Of a stretch of DNA of 24,976 nucleotides, positions 17,685-24,615 are shown one piece after another. Origin of the DNA: an uncultured Clostridium sp. (lineage in GTDB: Bacteria; Bacillota; Clostridia; Lachnospirales; Lachnospiraceae). The stretch covers positions 1 to 24,976 of the forward strand of contig CALELW010000008.1 in NCBI GenBank assembly GCA_937902905.1. Reading direction: 5' to 3'. A program made the translations under genes and the position numbers. Numbering within the stretch: the first letter of the stretch is position 1; each line of letters opens with the position of its first letter. Under the pieces are notes generated by a model that saw only the letters and a list, made by a program, of their open reading frames with translations, did not search any database and was not told the DNA's origin.

Positions 17685-18388
17685 TGCAGCATACAATAGA
17701 ATTGTCTGCCCGCATGGCAATGAACGCTTCGCTTGTGCCTGATGGAGCAAAAGTGGCGGATGTTGGCTGTGACCATGGTTATGTTTCGCTTTATCTTGCT
17801 TTGAAAAAAGCATGTAAAAAAGTTATTGCCATGGATATCAATGAGGGACCACTTGCCCATGCAAGAAAAAATATTGAAAAGGCAGGTCTTAGTGATTGCA
17901 TTGACTGCCGTTTGAGTGATGGCATGCAGGCGTTAAAGCGAGGCGAAGTCGACACCGTTTTAATTGCCGGTATGGGCGGTATGTTAGTCTGCCGGATTCT
18001 TGAGCAGTCGCCGGAAGTTATGCAGGAGGTTTCCACACTTGTAATTCAGGCGCAGTCCGACTTATGCGAAGTCAGAAAAATGATTCATAAGATAGGCTTT
18101 TTCATTGAAAAGGAAAAGTTTTGTATGGACGCCGGTAAACCGTATCTTGTGATGCGTGCAAGAAGAGGAGAAGAAAAAACTCCTTATGAGCCGGCTGAGT
18201 ATGAATACGGACGACTTTTGCCGGAAGCGAGTGATGACGCTTATCGTAATTATTTACTGGATGAACGGGATAAAAAAATGAAATTGCAGGAAACATTAAA
18301 AATGCAAAAGACATCCGGTGTCTTTGCCCGTGTGGAAGAATTAACGGAAGAGATTGCGGGGCTTAATTGGATTTTAAACAAATTCTAA
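17684..18388 (+). CDS. trmK: tRNA (adenine(22)-N(1))-methyltransferase TrmK
   Basis: A 234-aa SAM-dependent enzyme that methylates A22 at N1 in tRNA. The Rossmann motif I reads ADVGCDHGYVSLYLA (about 25-39), followed by AMDINEGPLAHARKNIEKAG and the family signature LIAGMGGML. The C-terminal about 70 residues are charged and helical, as in B. subtilis TrmK. Translation is coupled to rpoD through a TAATG overlap. A position directly behind rpoD is conserved for this gene in many Firmicutes, which supports the call. Confidence 0.92.
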   Translation: MQHTIELSARMAMNASLVPDGAKVADVGCDHGYVSLYLALKKACKKVIAMDINEGPLAHARKNIEKAGLSDCIDCRLSDGMQALKRGEVDTVLIAGMGGMLVCRILEQSPEVMQEVSTLVIQAQSDLCEVRKMIHKIGFFIEKEKFCMDAGKPYLVMRARRGEEKTPYEPAEYEYGRLLPEASDDAYRNYLLDERDKKMKLQETLKMQKTSGVFARVEELTEEIAGLNWILNKF

Positions 18389-18395
18389 TTTGTTT
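18376..18395 (+). other. AT-rich hairpin across the trmK stop codon
   Basis: AAACAAAT (18376-18383) pairs with ATTTGTTT (18388-18395) around a 4-base loop, followed by TTCC. It overlaps the trmK stop. It could be a weak attenuator before the nucleoside kinase gene, or a by-product of AT-rich sequence; the downstream T-run is too short for a confident terminator. Confidence 0.3.
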
Positions 18396-18419
18396 TCCTA
18401 ACGGAAGGGAGGAATAGTC

Positions 18420-18731
18420 ATGGAAATTACATGGAGAGATAAAACTATAACGTGCGAAGAAGGAACTACGCTGTTTGATATTAGCAAGCAGGTGGAAAAA
18501 GAATATGAGTTTCCGATTATTGTCGCAAAAGTAGATGGTGTGATTCAGGAATTATACCATGAAGTAATTGATGGAACGACGGTTTCTTTTTGCACAACAA
18601 AAGACAGCGATGGCAAGCGTGCTTACATACGTGGTATGTCAATGCTTTTGCTGAAGGCAATTCAGGAAGAAAAGGCATTTAAGGAAGAGGACCGGATAAC
18701 GATTGATTTTTGTTTAGACAGTGGTTATTAA
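18420..18731 (+). CDS. N-terminal TGS fragment of a split nucleoside kinase
   Basis: A 103-aa product with GGAGG shortly before ATG 18420. Residues 1-60 are a TGS-like ubiquitin-fold domain (MEITWRDKTITCEEGTTLFD). Residues 65-103 begin the threonyl-tRNA-synthetase-like second domain that precedes the kinase in this family (YIRGMSMLLLKAIQEEKAF, then IDFCLDSGY). It stops at TAA 18729-18731, exactly where homologues run on as a GYYC-type sequence. The same frame continues open to 20069. Read through, the product would be about 549 aa, the normal length. On its own the fragment has no catalytic part. Confidence 0.8.
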   Translation: MEITWRDKTITCEEGTTLFDISKQVEKEYEFPIIVAKVDGVIQELYHEVIDGTTVSFCTTKDSDGKRAYIRGMSMLLLKAIQEEKAFKEEDRITIDFCLDSGY

Positions 18732-18779
18732 TGCCATTTAAACTCAAAAGAAAAGCCGACAAAGGAACTGCTTGACCGT

Positions 18780-20069
18780 TTGGAAAAGCGGATGCGTGAG
18801 GATATAAAAAAAGATATCCGTTTTGAAAAAGTTGTGATGCGTACCAGAGATGCCAGACGAATGTTTGATAAAATGCATATGGCAGACAAGAGCAAACTGT
18901 TGAAATACCGCAGAAATTCACGTATGACGGTATATCATTTAGGTGATTTTACAGATTATTATTATGGTGCCATGCCATACAGCACGGGTATTTTGACTCA
19001 TTTTCGTCTGGAACTTTTTGAAGATGGTTTTGTCTTTGTGGTTCCGAAAAAGGAAGCCCCTGTCACAATGCCTGAATTTAAACCAAGCATAAAACAGTAC
19101 CGCACGATGCAGATGGCAAATGAGTGGAATGAAAAAATGCAGGTTTCTACAGTTGGCGAGTTAAATGAAATCATTGTAAATGGTGGTTTTCAGGAGTTGA
19201 TGCTGACGCAGGAGGCACTGCACGAAAAACGGATTGGTGATATTGCGGTGCAGATTGCGGAGCGTGGCTGCCGTATCGTGACAATTGCAGGACCTTCGTC
19301 ATCCGGTAAAACAACATTTTCTTATCGTTTGTCGACGCAGCTTCGCACCCTTGGTCTGAAACCTCATCCGATTGGTTTGGACGATTATTTTGTAAACCGA
19401 GAAGACACACCAAGAGATGCTAACGGAAAATACGACTATGAGTGCCTTGGTGCCATTGATACCAAGCAGTTTAATGAAGATTTGACGAATCTTTTAGCCG
19501 GTAAGCCGGTGCAGCTGCCAACGTATAATTTTATCAGCGGTATGAGAGAATACGATAAACCGATTATGCAGCTTGGCAGTGAGGATATCCTTGTCATTGA
19601 GGGAATCCATGGCTTAAATGACAAACTGACTTATTCCATCCCGAAGAAGGATAAATATAAGATTTATATTAGTGCACTGACGACATTAAATATTGATCAT
19701 CACAATCGGATTCCAACAACGGAAGGAAGACTTTTGCGTCGAATTATCAGAGATGCAAGAACCCGTGGCAATACAGCCCAGAAAACGATTTCTATGTGGG
19801 ATTCCGTCCGCCGCGGCGAGAGCCAGAACATTTTCCCTTATCAGGAAGAGGCAGATGCGATGTTTAACTCGGCACTGATTTATGAACTGGCTGCCATGAA
19901 ACTTTATGCAGACCCGTTACTGTTCCAGGTGACTAAGGATTGTCCGGAATATGCGGAGGCACAGCGTCTGCTTAAGTTTTTGGATTATTTCTTACCAATT
20001 GACCCACATGATGTTCCACTGAATTCCATCTTGCGCGAATTTATCGGTGGTGGTATATTATTAGGGTGA
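18780..20069 (+). CDS. Uridine kinase-like P-loop domain (C-terminal part of the split kinase)
   Basis: If translated by itself, this part could start at TTG 18780 or ATG 18792, but neither has a strong ribosome site (AAAGGA about 14 bases ahead of the TTG; GGAAAAG before the ATG). It encodes up to 429 aa. The first about 150 residues finish the synthetase-like domain. The kinase domain has Walker A GPSSSGKT (codons 19290-19313), the DDYF motif with PIGLDDYFVNREDTP, VIEGIHGLND as the Walker B-like segment, and RRIIRDARTRG as the lid arginines. These are typical of the uridine kinase/phosphoribulokinase superfamily, which phosphorylates nucleosides with ATP or GTP. All motifs are intact, so decay is not advanced. 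The rnpB promoter lies inside its last 40 bases. Confidence 0.75.
   Translation: MEKRMREDIKKDIRFEKVVMRTRDARRMFDKMHMADKSKLLKYRRNSRMTVYHLGDFTDYYYGAMPYSTGILTHFRLELFEDGFVFVVPKKEAPVTMPEFKPSIKQYRTMQMANEWNEKMQVSTVGELNEIIVNGGFQELMLTQEALHEKRIGDIAVQIAERGCRIVTIAGPSSSGKTTFSYRLSTQLRTLGLKPHPIGLDDYFVNREDTPRDANGKYDYECLGAIDTKQFNEDLTNLLAGKPVQLPTYNFISGMREYDKPIMQLGSEDILVIEGIHGLNDKLTYSIPKKDKYKIYISALTTLNIDHHNRIPTTEGRLLRRIIRDARTRGNTAQKTISMWDSVRRGESQNIFPYQEEADAMFNSALIYELAAMKLYADPLLFQVTKDCPEYAEAQRLLKFLDYFLPIDPHDVPLNSILREFIGGGILLG
20031..20059 (+). promoter_or_regulatory. Probable rnpB promoter inside the kinase 3' end
   Basis: TTGCGC (20031-20036), a 17-base spacer and TATATT (20054-20059), with TGG in front as an extended -10. 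Initiation would fall near 20066-20068, about ten bases before the P1 helix of RNase P RNA. Confidence 0.65.
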
Positions 20070-20076
20070 TTTCATT

Positions 20077-20428
20077 ATGAGCAGCACAAGTGACCGCGCC
20101 CATTCAGACGAAAGGGAATGGGTGAGGAAAGTCCGAGCTTCGCAGGGCAGGATGCCGGATAACGTCCGGTGGAGGTGACTCCCAGGCTAGTGCAACAGAA
20201 ATATACCGCCACGGCTTTGCCCGTGGTAAGGTTGGAATGGCGAGGTAAGAGCTCACCGCCTCTCTGGTAACAGGGAGGGCATATGTAAACCCCATCCGAA
20301 GCAAGACCGAACAGGAAGCAATACGGCGGCCCGTCGTGCTTTCGGGTAGGTCGCTAGAGCCTGTTGGCAACAGCAGGTCCAGATAGATGGTCACTCAACG
20401 ACAGAACTCGGCTTATCGTGCTGCTCAT
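20077..20428 (+). ncRNA. rnpB: RNase P RNA, bacterial class A
   Basis: The catalytic RNA of RNase P, which removes 5' leaders from pre-tRNAs. The ends pair perfectly: ATGAGCAGCAC (20077-20087) with GTGCTGCTCAT (20418-20428) gives an 11-bp P1 helix. The universal core is present as GAGGAAAGTCCGAGCTTC near 20124 and ACAGAACTCGGCTTA near 20401. GGTAAGAGCTCACCG and the P-helix arms between fit a class A fold, as usual in Clostridia. Exact ends are set from P1 pairing and could differ by a few bases. A terminator follows at 20464. Confidence 0.93.
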
Positions 20429-20463
20429 ATGAATTGAATAAATGGATTTGAAGGTAGATGGAG

Positions 20464-20487
20464 AGCACCCGGAAGGGGGCTTTTTTT
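20464..20487 (+). terminator. Rho-independent terminator after rnpB
   Basis: AGCACCC (20464-20470) and GGGGGCT (20475-20481) pair with one mismatch around a GGAA tetraloop, followed by seven Ts (20481-20487). It separates rnpB from the AT-rich operon. Confidence 0.82.
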
Positions 20488-20532
20488 GCGTGGGTGTGGA
20501 GTTAAAAAGGAAAAAAATCTTGTATTTTTCCA

Positions 20533-20577
20533 ATGATATTTCAACATGAATTAATTAGAATTAATGACATGATATTT
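20533..20577 (+). promoter_or_regulatory. Repeat-rich leader upstream of the AT-rich operon, possible operator
   Basis: ATTAATT-AG-AATTAAT (20550-20565) is a 7-bp inverted repeat, also readable as two GAATTAAT copies 10 bases apart, one helical turn. It is flanked by direct copies of ATGATATTT at 20533-20541 and 20569-20577. The second forms TGATATTTT, a possible extended -10 with no good -35. No canonical promoter is visible in 20488-20600, so the operon may be activator-dependent. AT-rich chance matches are possible. Confidence 0.4.
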
Positions 20578-20600
20578 TGATTGGAAAGGAATTATAGAAA

Positions 20601-21035
20601 ATGAGTTTAAATAGTACGGAATTTTCTTCATTAAAACAATATATACAAGCGTATGACAAAATAAAAGTTGAGAGGTGTGATTTAGAAAAACAATTAATAG
20701 AACTATCATTAAGTTATGTTGATGATCACCAATATGATTTTGTTTGTCTAATATATAATAGGGATGATGGCAAGGATAGAGTATACATAAAGGTTAGTGG
20801 AATTGGAAAATTGAAAGAGACTACTTTAGAAAGTTTGGATAAATTAAATGATTTTAATGATATATCAGGAACGAAAATTTATCTTGACGAAAATCATGAT
20901 TTAGTATTAACTACGTCAGCAACAACACAGATGCTAGATGATGAAAAAAATGAGTGGATATTAAGAAATTTTATGTATGCAGTTACAAAAGCGTCATTAG
21001 CCAGAAAAGATTTATGGGAATATATAAAAAAATAA
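20601..21035 (+). CDS. Small acidic protein of unknown function, operon gene 1
   Basis: A 144-aa soluble protein with no signal or membrane segment, with AAAGGA 10 bases before ATG 20601. I do not recognise a named family. The predicted order is a helix, several beta strands (YDFVCLIYNRDDG, DRVYIKVSGIG), a helix containing LDKLNDF, two strands (GTKIYLDENHDLVLTTSA), and two C-terminal helices. That order is like YbjN / type III secretion chaperone-like folds, an inference from pattern only. Gene 2 has about the same length and a similar order. It is rich in AAA, ATA and TTA codons, unlike genes before 20070. Confidence 0.7.
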   Translation: MSLNSTEFSSLKQYIQAYDKIKVERCDLEKQLIELSLSYVDDHQYDFVCLIYNRDDGKDRVYIKVSGIGKLKETTLESLDKLNDFNDISGTKIYLDENHDLVLTTSATTQMLDDEKNEWILRNFMYAVTKASLARKDLWEYIKK

Positions 21036-21045
21036 GGAGATAGAT

Positions 21046-21474
21046 ATGGATACAAGATTTATTAGTTTTTCTGATTATATTAGGCAGTCACAGCAAAATG
21101 ATGTGATGATTATAGAAGAAAAACAAGCAATTCAATTGAATTTGCCAATGGATGATGATACAGAACAAAATATTGTTTACGATATTGTGTTTAATGAAAA
21201 TCATATTGATAAAGTGCAAATAGTTGGTTTTTATGGCTATATAAATTATTTGACAAAAGAATTATATTTAGCTATTTCTCAATGTAATGAATTATCATCA
21301 GATTGTACATATGTAATTCATAAATCTGAAAAAGGAATAATATTGAGAATAATGATGGATGTACCAGCATTTTGTGATAATAAAACTCGTAATTTAAGGA
21401 TAATGTCCGAGTTAAGAAAAATGCATTGTGAGATTAAAGAGAATATCAAGAAACTAATTGTTTTATGGAATTAA
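21046..21474 (+). CDS. Small acidic protein of unknown function, operon gene 2
   Basis: A 142-aa protein starting 10 bases after gene 1, with AAGGAGA 5 bases before ATG 21046. No signal peptide or membrane segment. The middle has strands IVYDIVFNENHIDKVQIVGF, then ELYLAISQCNELSSD followed by CTYVIHKSEKGIILRIMMDV and a helical C-terminus. The L-x-x-x-x-N-E-L position parallels the L-D-K-L-N-D-F position of gene 1, so the pair may be diverged paralogues with a chaperone-like fold; identity is low by eye. The ribosome site of the ATPase gene lies right behind its stop. Function unknown; an adaptor or partner of the ATPase is the simplest guess. Confidence 0.7.
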   Translation: MDTRFISFSDYIRQSQQNDVMIIEEKQAIQLNLPMDDDTEQNIVYDIVFNENHIDKVQIVGFYGYINYLTKELYLAISQCNELSSDCTYVIHKSEKGIILRIMMDVPAFCDNKTRNLRIMSELRKMHCEIKENIKKLIVLWN

Positions 21475-21491
21475 AAAGAGGAGATTTGGTT

Positions 21492-22871
21492 ATGGATGAA
21501 TTACTAGAGGAGTTCGAAAGAGAACGGACTATATTAGAAGGAGCAGATAATGTAATTTTGCAATATTATGATGTGGAAACAAAAGAAACATTAAGTTATT
21601 TATTTATAACAGAAGTAACTAATTATTTGTTATATTTAGCTGCTTCTGACGGAATGGCAACGAGTGAAAAGGTGAAATATATTAATATATTTTCGCCCTA
21701 TGAATTTAAAACATATACGATGCAGCAATTGATTATTACAGATAAATATGCAGAAGATTTTGGCGAATATGTTCCTGAGTTGTTCAGTGAACTTGTGAAA
21801 TGGGATTTGCAAATGTGTAAAACTCAAGGGAAATTAGAATCTTTATTGGCAGCAAAGATGGCAATATTTTTTAGCCATTTAGGTGAAAAATTTATGGAAT
21901 ATATTAAGGATGATTCTGGCATGGTAGAAAAGAGAAAGAAAATGTATGAACATACAGTTTGCACATATATTGCCAATAATTTTGAATCTATCAGAAAAGA
22001 AGTTTCCATAAATGATAATGATATAGAAGACAGTCGTGAAAGTAGTGACGAAGAACCATTAGAGGTATTATTGGAAAAACTAAATTCACTTATTGGATTA
22101 GACAGAGTTAAAGAAGATGTTACGTCGATGATTAATTTGTTACAAATACAACGAAAAAGAAAAGAAAATGGCATGAAAGAGTTGCCAATGTCATTACACT
22201 TAGTTTTTTATGGAAATCCAGGAACAGGAAAAACTACGGTAGCACGTTTACTTTCAAAAATATATTGTCGGTTAGGAATATTAAGTAAAGGGCATTTAAT
22301 TGAAGTCGATCGTTCTAAACTAGTAGCTGGTTATATTGGACAAACTGCAATTCAGGTTAGAGAAATTGTTGAAAAAGCTAAAGGAGGAATATTGTTCATT
22401 GATGAAGCTTATTCATTAGCAAGTGATTCGGAAAATGATTTTGGAAAAGAGGCAATTGATACGTTGTTAAAGGGAATGGAGGATTTTCGTGAGGATTTAA
22501 TTGTTATTGTGGCAGGATATCCTGAACCTATGGAAAAATTTTTGAAAAGTAATCCGGGTTTAATATCAAGATTCAATAAGAAAATCTTTTTTGACGATTA
22601 TACGCCGAATCAATTGCTGGAAATATTTGAGTTAAAATGTAGAGAATTAAATATTAATCCAGATCAGGAATGCCTTACATATGTTTTACATTATTTTGAT
22701 AAACGATGTAAACAAAAGACAGATAATTTTGCAAATGCAAGAGATGTGAGAAATTTTTTTGAGAAGGCACTTATAAATCAAGCAAATAGGCTTTCGGTAT
22801 TGGATAATGTATCTAATTTGGAACTTCAAACATTAACAATTGAGGATGTTAGACTTGTTGTTCTGGACTAA
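21492..22871 (+). CDS. AAA+ ATPase, CbxX/CfxQ (SpoVK/EccA-like) family, with extra N-terminal domain
   Basis: A 459-aa cytoplasmic ATPase. The AAA+ module (about 190-459) has Walker A GNPGTGKT (241-248), pore loop YIGQT (281-285), Walker B ILFIDEA (300-306), AGYPEPM in the sensor 1 region, an arginine finger in NPGLISRF (R360) and sensor 2 NARDVR (415-420), all matching CbxX/CfxQ. Relatives include red-type Rubisco activase and EccA of type VII secretion, so remodelling or unfolding of a partner is likely. The N-terminal 180 residues are mostly helical. One segment, LAASDGMATSEKVKYIN, recalls TerB-like domains; this is weak. An acidic linker (about 174-188) joins the parts. I chose ATG 21492 because AGAGGAG is 8 bases upstream; ATG 21465 overlaps gene 2 and lacks a site. 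Confidence 0.88.
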   Translation: MDELLEEFERERTILEGADNVILQYYDVETKETLSYLFITEVTNYLLYLAASDGMATSEKVKYINIFSPYEFKTYTMQQLIITDKYAEDFGEYVPELFSELVKWDLQMCKTQGKLESLLAAKMAIFFSHLGEKFMEYIKDDSGMVEKRKKMYEHTVCTYIANNFESIRKEVSINDNDIEDSRESSDEEPLEVLLEKLNSLIGLDRVKEDVTSMINLLQIQRKRKENGMKELPMSLHLVFYGNPGTGKTTVARLLSKIYCRLGILSKGHLIEVDRSKLVAGYIGQTAIQVREIVEKAKGGILFIDEAYSLASDSENDFGKEAIDTLLKGMEDFREDLIVIVAGYPEPMEKFLKSNPGLISRFNKKIFFDDYTPNQLLEIFELKCRELNINPDQECLTYVLHYFDKRCKQKTDNFANARDVRNFFEKALINQANRLSVLDNVSNLELQTLTIEDVRLVVLD

Positions 22872-22893
22872 GCTGGCTAAGGAGGTAAATTAC

Positions 22894-24015
22894 GTGTTTT
22901 GTGTAAACTGCGGAAATAAAGTAGATAAAGAGAATATGAACTTTTGTCCATACTGTGGTAATAAGATTAATTATGATATAGATACTGCGTATGACAATTC
23001 GGAAAATATTTTAGAAGAAGACGAAAATGAATGCACACAATCATATGATAATCCTCTTTGGGAATCCTTAAAAGATGAAATAATGGTTGCTGATATTCTT
23101 GAACCGTTGATAGATGTAGAATGGTATGAAAATGAAAAAAAAGAAAGTGACACAATGAAACTATTAGAAAAAGCTTTAGGTTCATCTTCAAAATATGGTG
23201 AAAAAGTATATTTTGAATCTGAACATGATGGATTACCAGATAAATGGTTTGATATACGAAAAAAATATGAGATAAGAAAACCATTGTTATGGTATAGCTA
23301 TGGAGAAGCTGGTGTAGATGGTTTTGTTGTAGATGCTTATCAAATTGCATATTGTTATGTTAATGAATCTCAAAAATATTTGCTTAAAGAGGTGGATAAT
23401 GTTTTTTTTCATAACTCACTTATGCAGCCGGCTATGCTATTAAGATTAAAAAATGGTATAGTAAGCACGCCATTATATTTATACGGAATGAATAATCCAC
23501 AGGATTTTGTAACAGGATTTCGGAAATTTTTATTTCAGATTAATGGTATAACAGAAGAGATTAATAATCGGGAAAAAGATGCTAATGGTGCTGATTGTTC
23601 AGAAGAAAAGATTATGGATAAAGTACTTAAAGATATATGTAATGCTAATGAATACAAATCGGATTATTGTGAATTTGGGTATCCAATAAGTCATGATAAT
23701 AATCGAATGGCACAGGCAATGGGATATTTTAATATAGACTTTAAAGTAAACACTTATTTTATCTATGATTCCTCTATGTCTGGCAAAACTTGTAAAGAAG
23801 GATTTGCTTTATGTACAGATGGTTTTCATTATAGGTATGAAAAAAAGACAGGCATTATTCCATGGAAGTATTTTGTTGATATTAAAATAAAAAGATTTCT
23901 TAGTTGCATCAATGTTGAAGGCTTAATATTTGCGGCTGCTTTTGAATCAAAGAAAATATTAGGGCTTCTTTTGGATGTGCAGGAATACTTAGAACAAAAT
24001 GCTTTACAAGAATAA
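22894..24015 (+). CDS. Zinc-ribbon protein with two similar C-terminal beta-rich domains
   Basis: A 373-aa protein. The start is GTG 22894 because AAGGAGG ends 8 bases before it and it places the zinc ribbon at the very N-terminus, as usual: C3, C6, C18, C21 (MFCVNCGNK, then FCPYCGNK). An acidic linker follows. Residues about 130-216 and 286-369 look like two copies of one fold: a Y-containing strand (LLWYSYGEAGVDGF against YFIYDSSMSGKTCKEGF), a strand-turn with YCYV or YRYE, an I/V-rich strand pair, then a C-terminal helix (DFVTGFRKFLFQI against LLLDVQEYLEQ). This resembles bacterial PH-like domains, an inference. No membrane segment. It sits 22 bases after the ATPase gene, so it is probably co-produced with it. 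Confidence 0.8.
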   Translation: MFCVNCGNKVDKENMNFCPYCGNKINYDIDTAYDNSENILEEDENECTQSYDNPLWESLKDEIMVADILEPLIDVEWYENEKKESDTMKLLEKALGSSSKYGEKVYFESEHDGLPDKWFDIRKKYEIRKPLLWYSYGEAGVDGFVVDAYQIAYCYVNESQKYLLKEVDNVFFHNSLMQPAMLLRLKNGIVSTPLYLYGMNNPQDFVTGFRKFLFQINGITEEINNREKDANGADCSEEKIMDKVLKDICNANEYKSDYCEFGYPISHDNNRMAQAMGYFNIDFKVNTYFIYDSSMSGKTCKEGFALCTDGFHYRYEKKTGIIPWKYFVDIKIKRFLSCINVEGLIFAAAFESKKILGLLLDVQEYLEQNALQE

Positions 24016-24042
24016 ATGAATAAAAGAAATGGAGGAAAGAAA

Positions 24043-24606
24043 GTGAAAAGAAAAAAATTTTTTAGAGGTGTTTTTTTAGTGTTGGGGTGTTGTGTTCCCT
24101 TATTGTTTGTTGCAGGCTGTGGTTTGACGGATACAATTAAGTGTACATGGTGTGGTGATTCGAAAAATCGTGTGCTATGTTATTCTTCTGGAACTACTTC
24201 AGCTGGAACAGAATACAAAAGTTGTGTTGGACCATCTGGGTGTTTAGGGCTAGGGTGTAATACGCGTTGTATTCCAGTTGAGTGTTTGTATATAGAAAAA
24301 ACAAAGGATAAGGAAAAGTTTACTGGAACGGTATGCTACTATAACTCATTCGGTTGTGTTGATAGCGAAAATGCGAAGAGTCATGGAGAGTTTGATAGAA
24401 ATACAACTTGTTTAGGCTTGAATTGTGTTGGCGAGCATTATGTTGAGGATATTACTGATGAAAAAACGGAGGCGTATACTCAGGATAATTGCTTGGGAGC
24501 ATCGTGTGGCAGTAAAGAATATGTTAAATCCGAAGATTTGAGCAAAGCATTACCAAGACAATTTCCAAATGGATGTTGGTCATGTTCTGAGCCAGTAGAA
24601 CAATAG
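24043..24606 (+). CDS. Cysteine-rich lipoprotein with three CLGxxC boxes
   Basis: A 187-aa predicted lipoprotein of no family I recognise. The start is GTG 24043, since GGAGG lies 7 bases before it; ATG 24016, directly after the previous stop, has no site. The signal is MKRKKFFRG, a hydrophobic core and lipobox FVAGC (lipidated C26). The mature part holds 16 further cysteines (34, 37, 46, 61, 67, 72, 76, 81, 98, 105, 123, 128, 150, 155, 178, 181), an even number fitting eight disulfides or metal sites. CLGLGC (67-72), CLGLNC (123-128) and CLGASC (150-155) repeat one C-L-G-x-x-C box; CTWC (34-37) and CWSC (178-181) are CxxC pairs at both ends. It is followed by an Lgt-like gene 10 bases on. 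Confidence 0.82.
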   Translation: MKRKKFFRGVFLVLGCCVPLLFVAGCGLTDTIKCTWCGDSKNRVLCYSSGTTSAGTEYKSCVGPSGCLGLGCNTRCIPVECLYIEKTKDKEKFTGTVCYYNSFGCVDSENAKSHGEFDRNTTCLGLNCVGEHYVEDITDEKTEAYTQDNCLGASCGSKEYVKSEDLSKALPRQFPNGCWSCSEPVEQ

Positions 24607-24609
24607 TGT

Positions 24610-24615
24610 AAGGAG
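24610..24615 (+). promoter_or_regulatory. Strong ribosome site of the Lgt-like gene, with an unusual start choice
   Basis: AAGGAG (24610-24615), extended by GTGAT, is a near-perfect anti-16S match, but no ATG lies at the normal distance. In frame are GTG 24616, which is part of the site itself, ATT 24625, 8 bases after AGGAGG, and GTG 24643, about 26 bases away. ATT 24625 has the best spacing and would give a start like other Lgt proteins (x-LPYIYV). Confidence 0.65.

Larger units (their letters stand above)
18420..20069 (+). pseudogene. TGS-uridine-kinase-type nucleoside kinase broken by one in-frame TAA
   Basis: The full reading frame of a nucleoside kinase: TGS domain, synthetase-like editing fold, then P-loop kinase. 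It is interrupted only by TAA at 18729-18731. Codons after the stop read C-H-L-N-S-K-E-K-P-T and join smoothly to the downstream part, so there is no frameshift or deletion. One base change from a tyrosine codon (TAT or TAC) explains it. Both halves otherwise look well preserved, suggesting a recent nonsense mutation, a sequencing error, or functional expression as two pieces or by readthrough. The downstream half is listed separately. Confidence 0.7.

Noticed and set aside
20104..20394. Minus-strand frame of 96 aa inside rnpB
   Set aside because: The region is RNase P RNA on the plus strand with complete conserved cores and P1 pairing.
20488..20600. attL-type site or tRNA-like target marking an insertion at rnpB
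   Set aside because: No direct copy of the rnpB 3' end was found in the window, and the other island border is beyond the end, so an attachment site cannot be supported.
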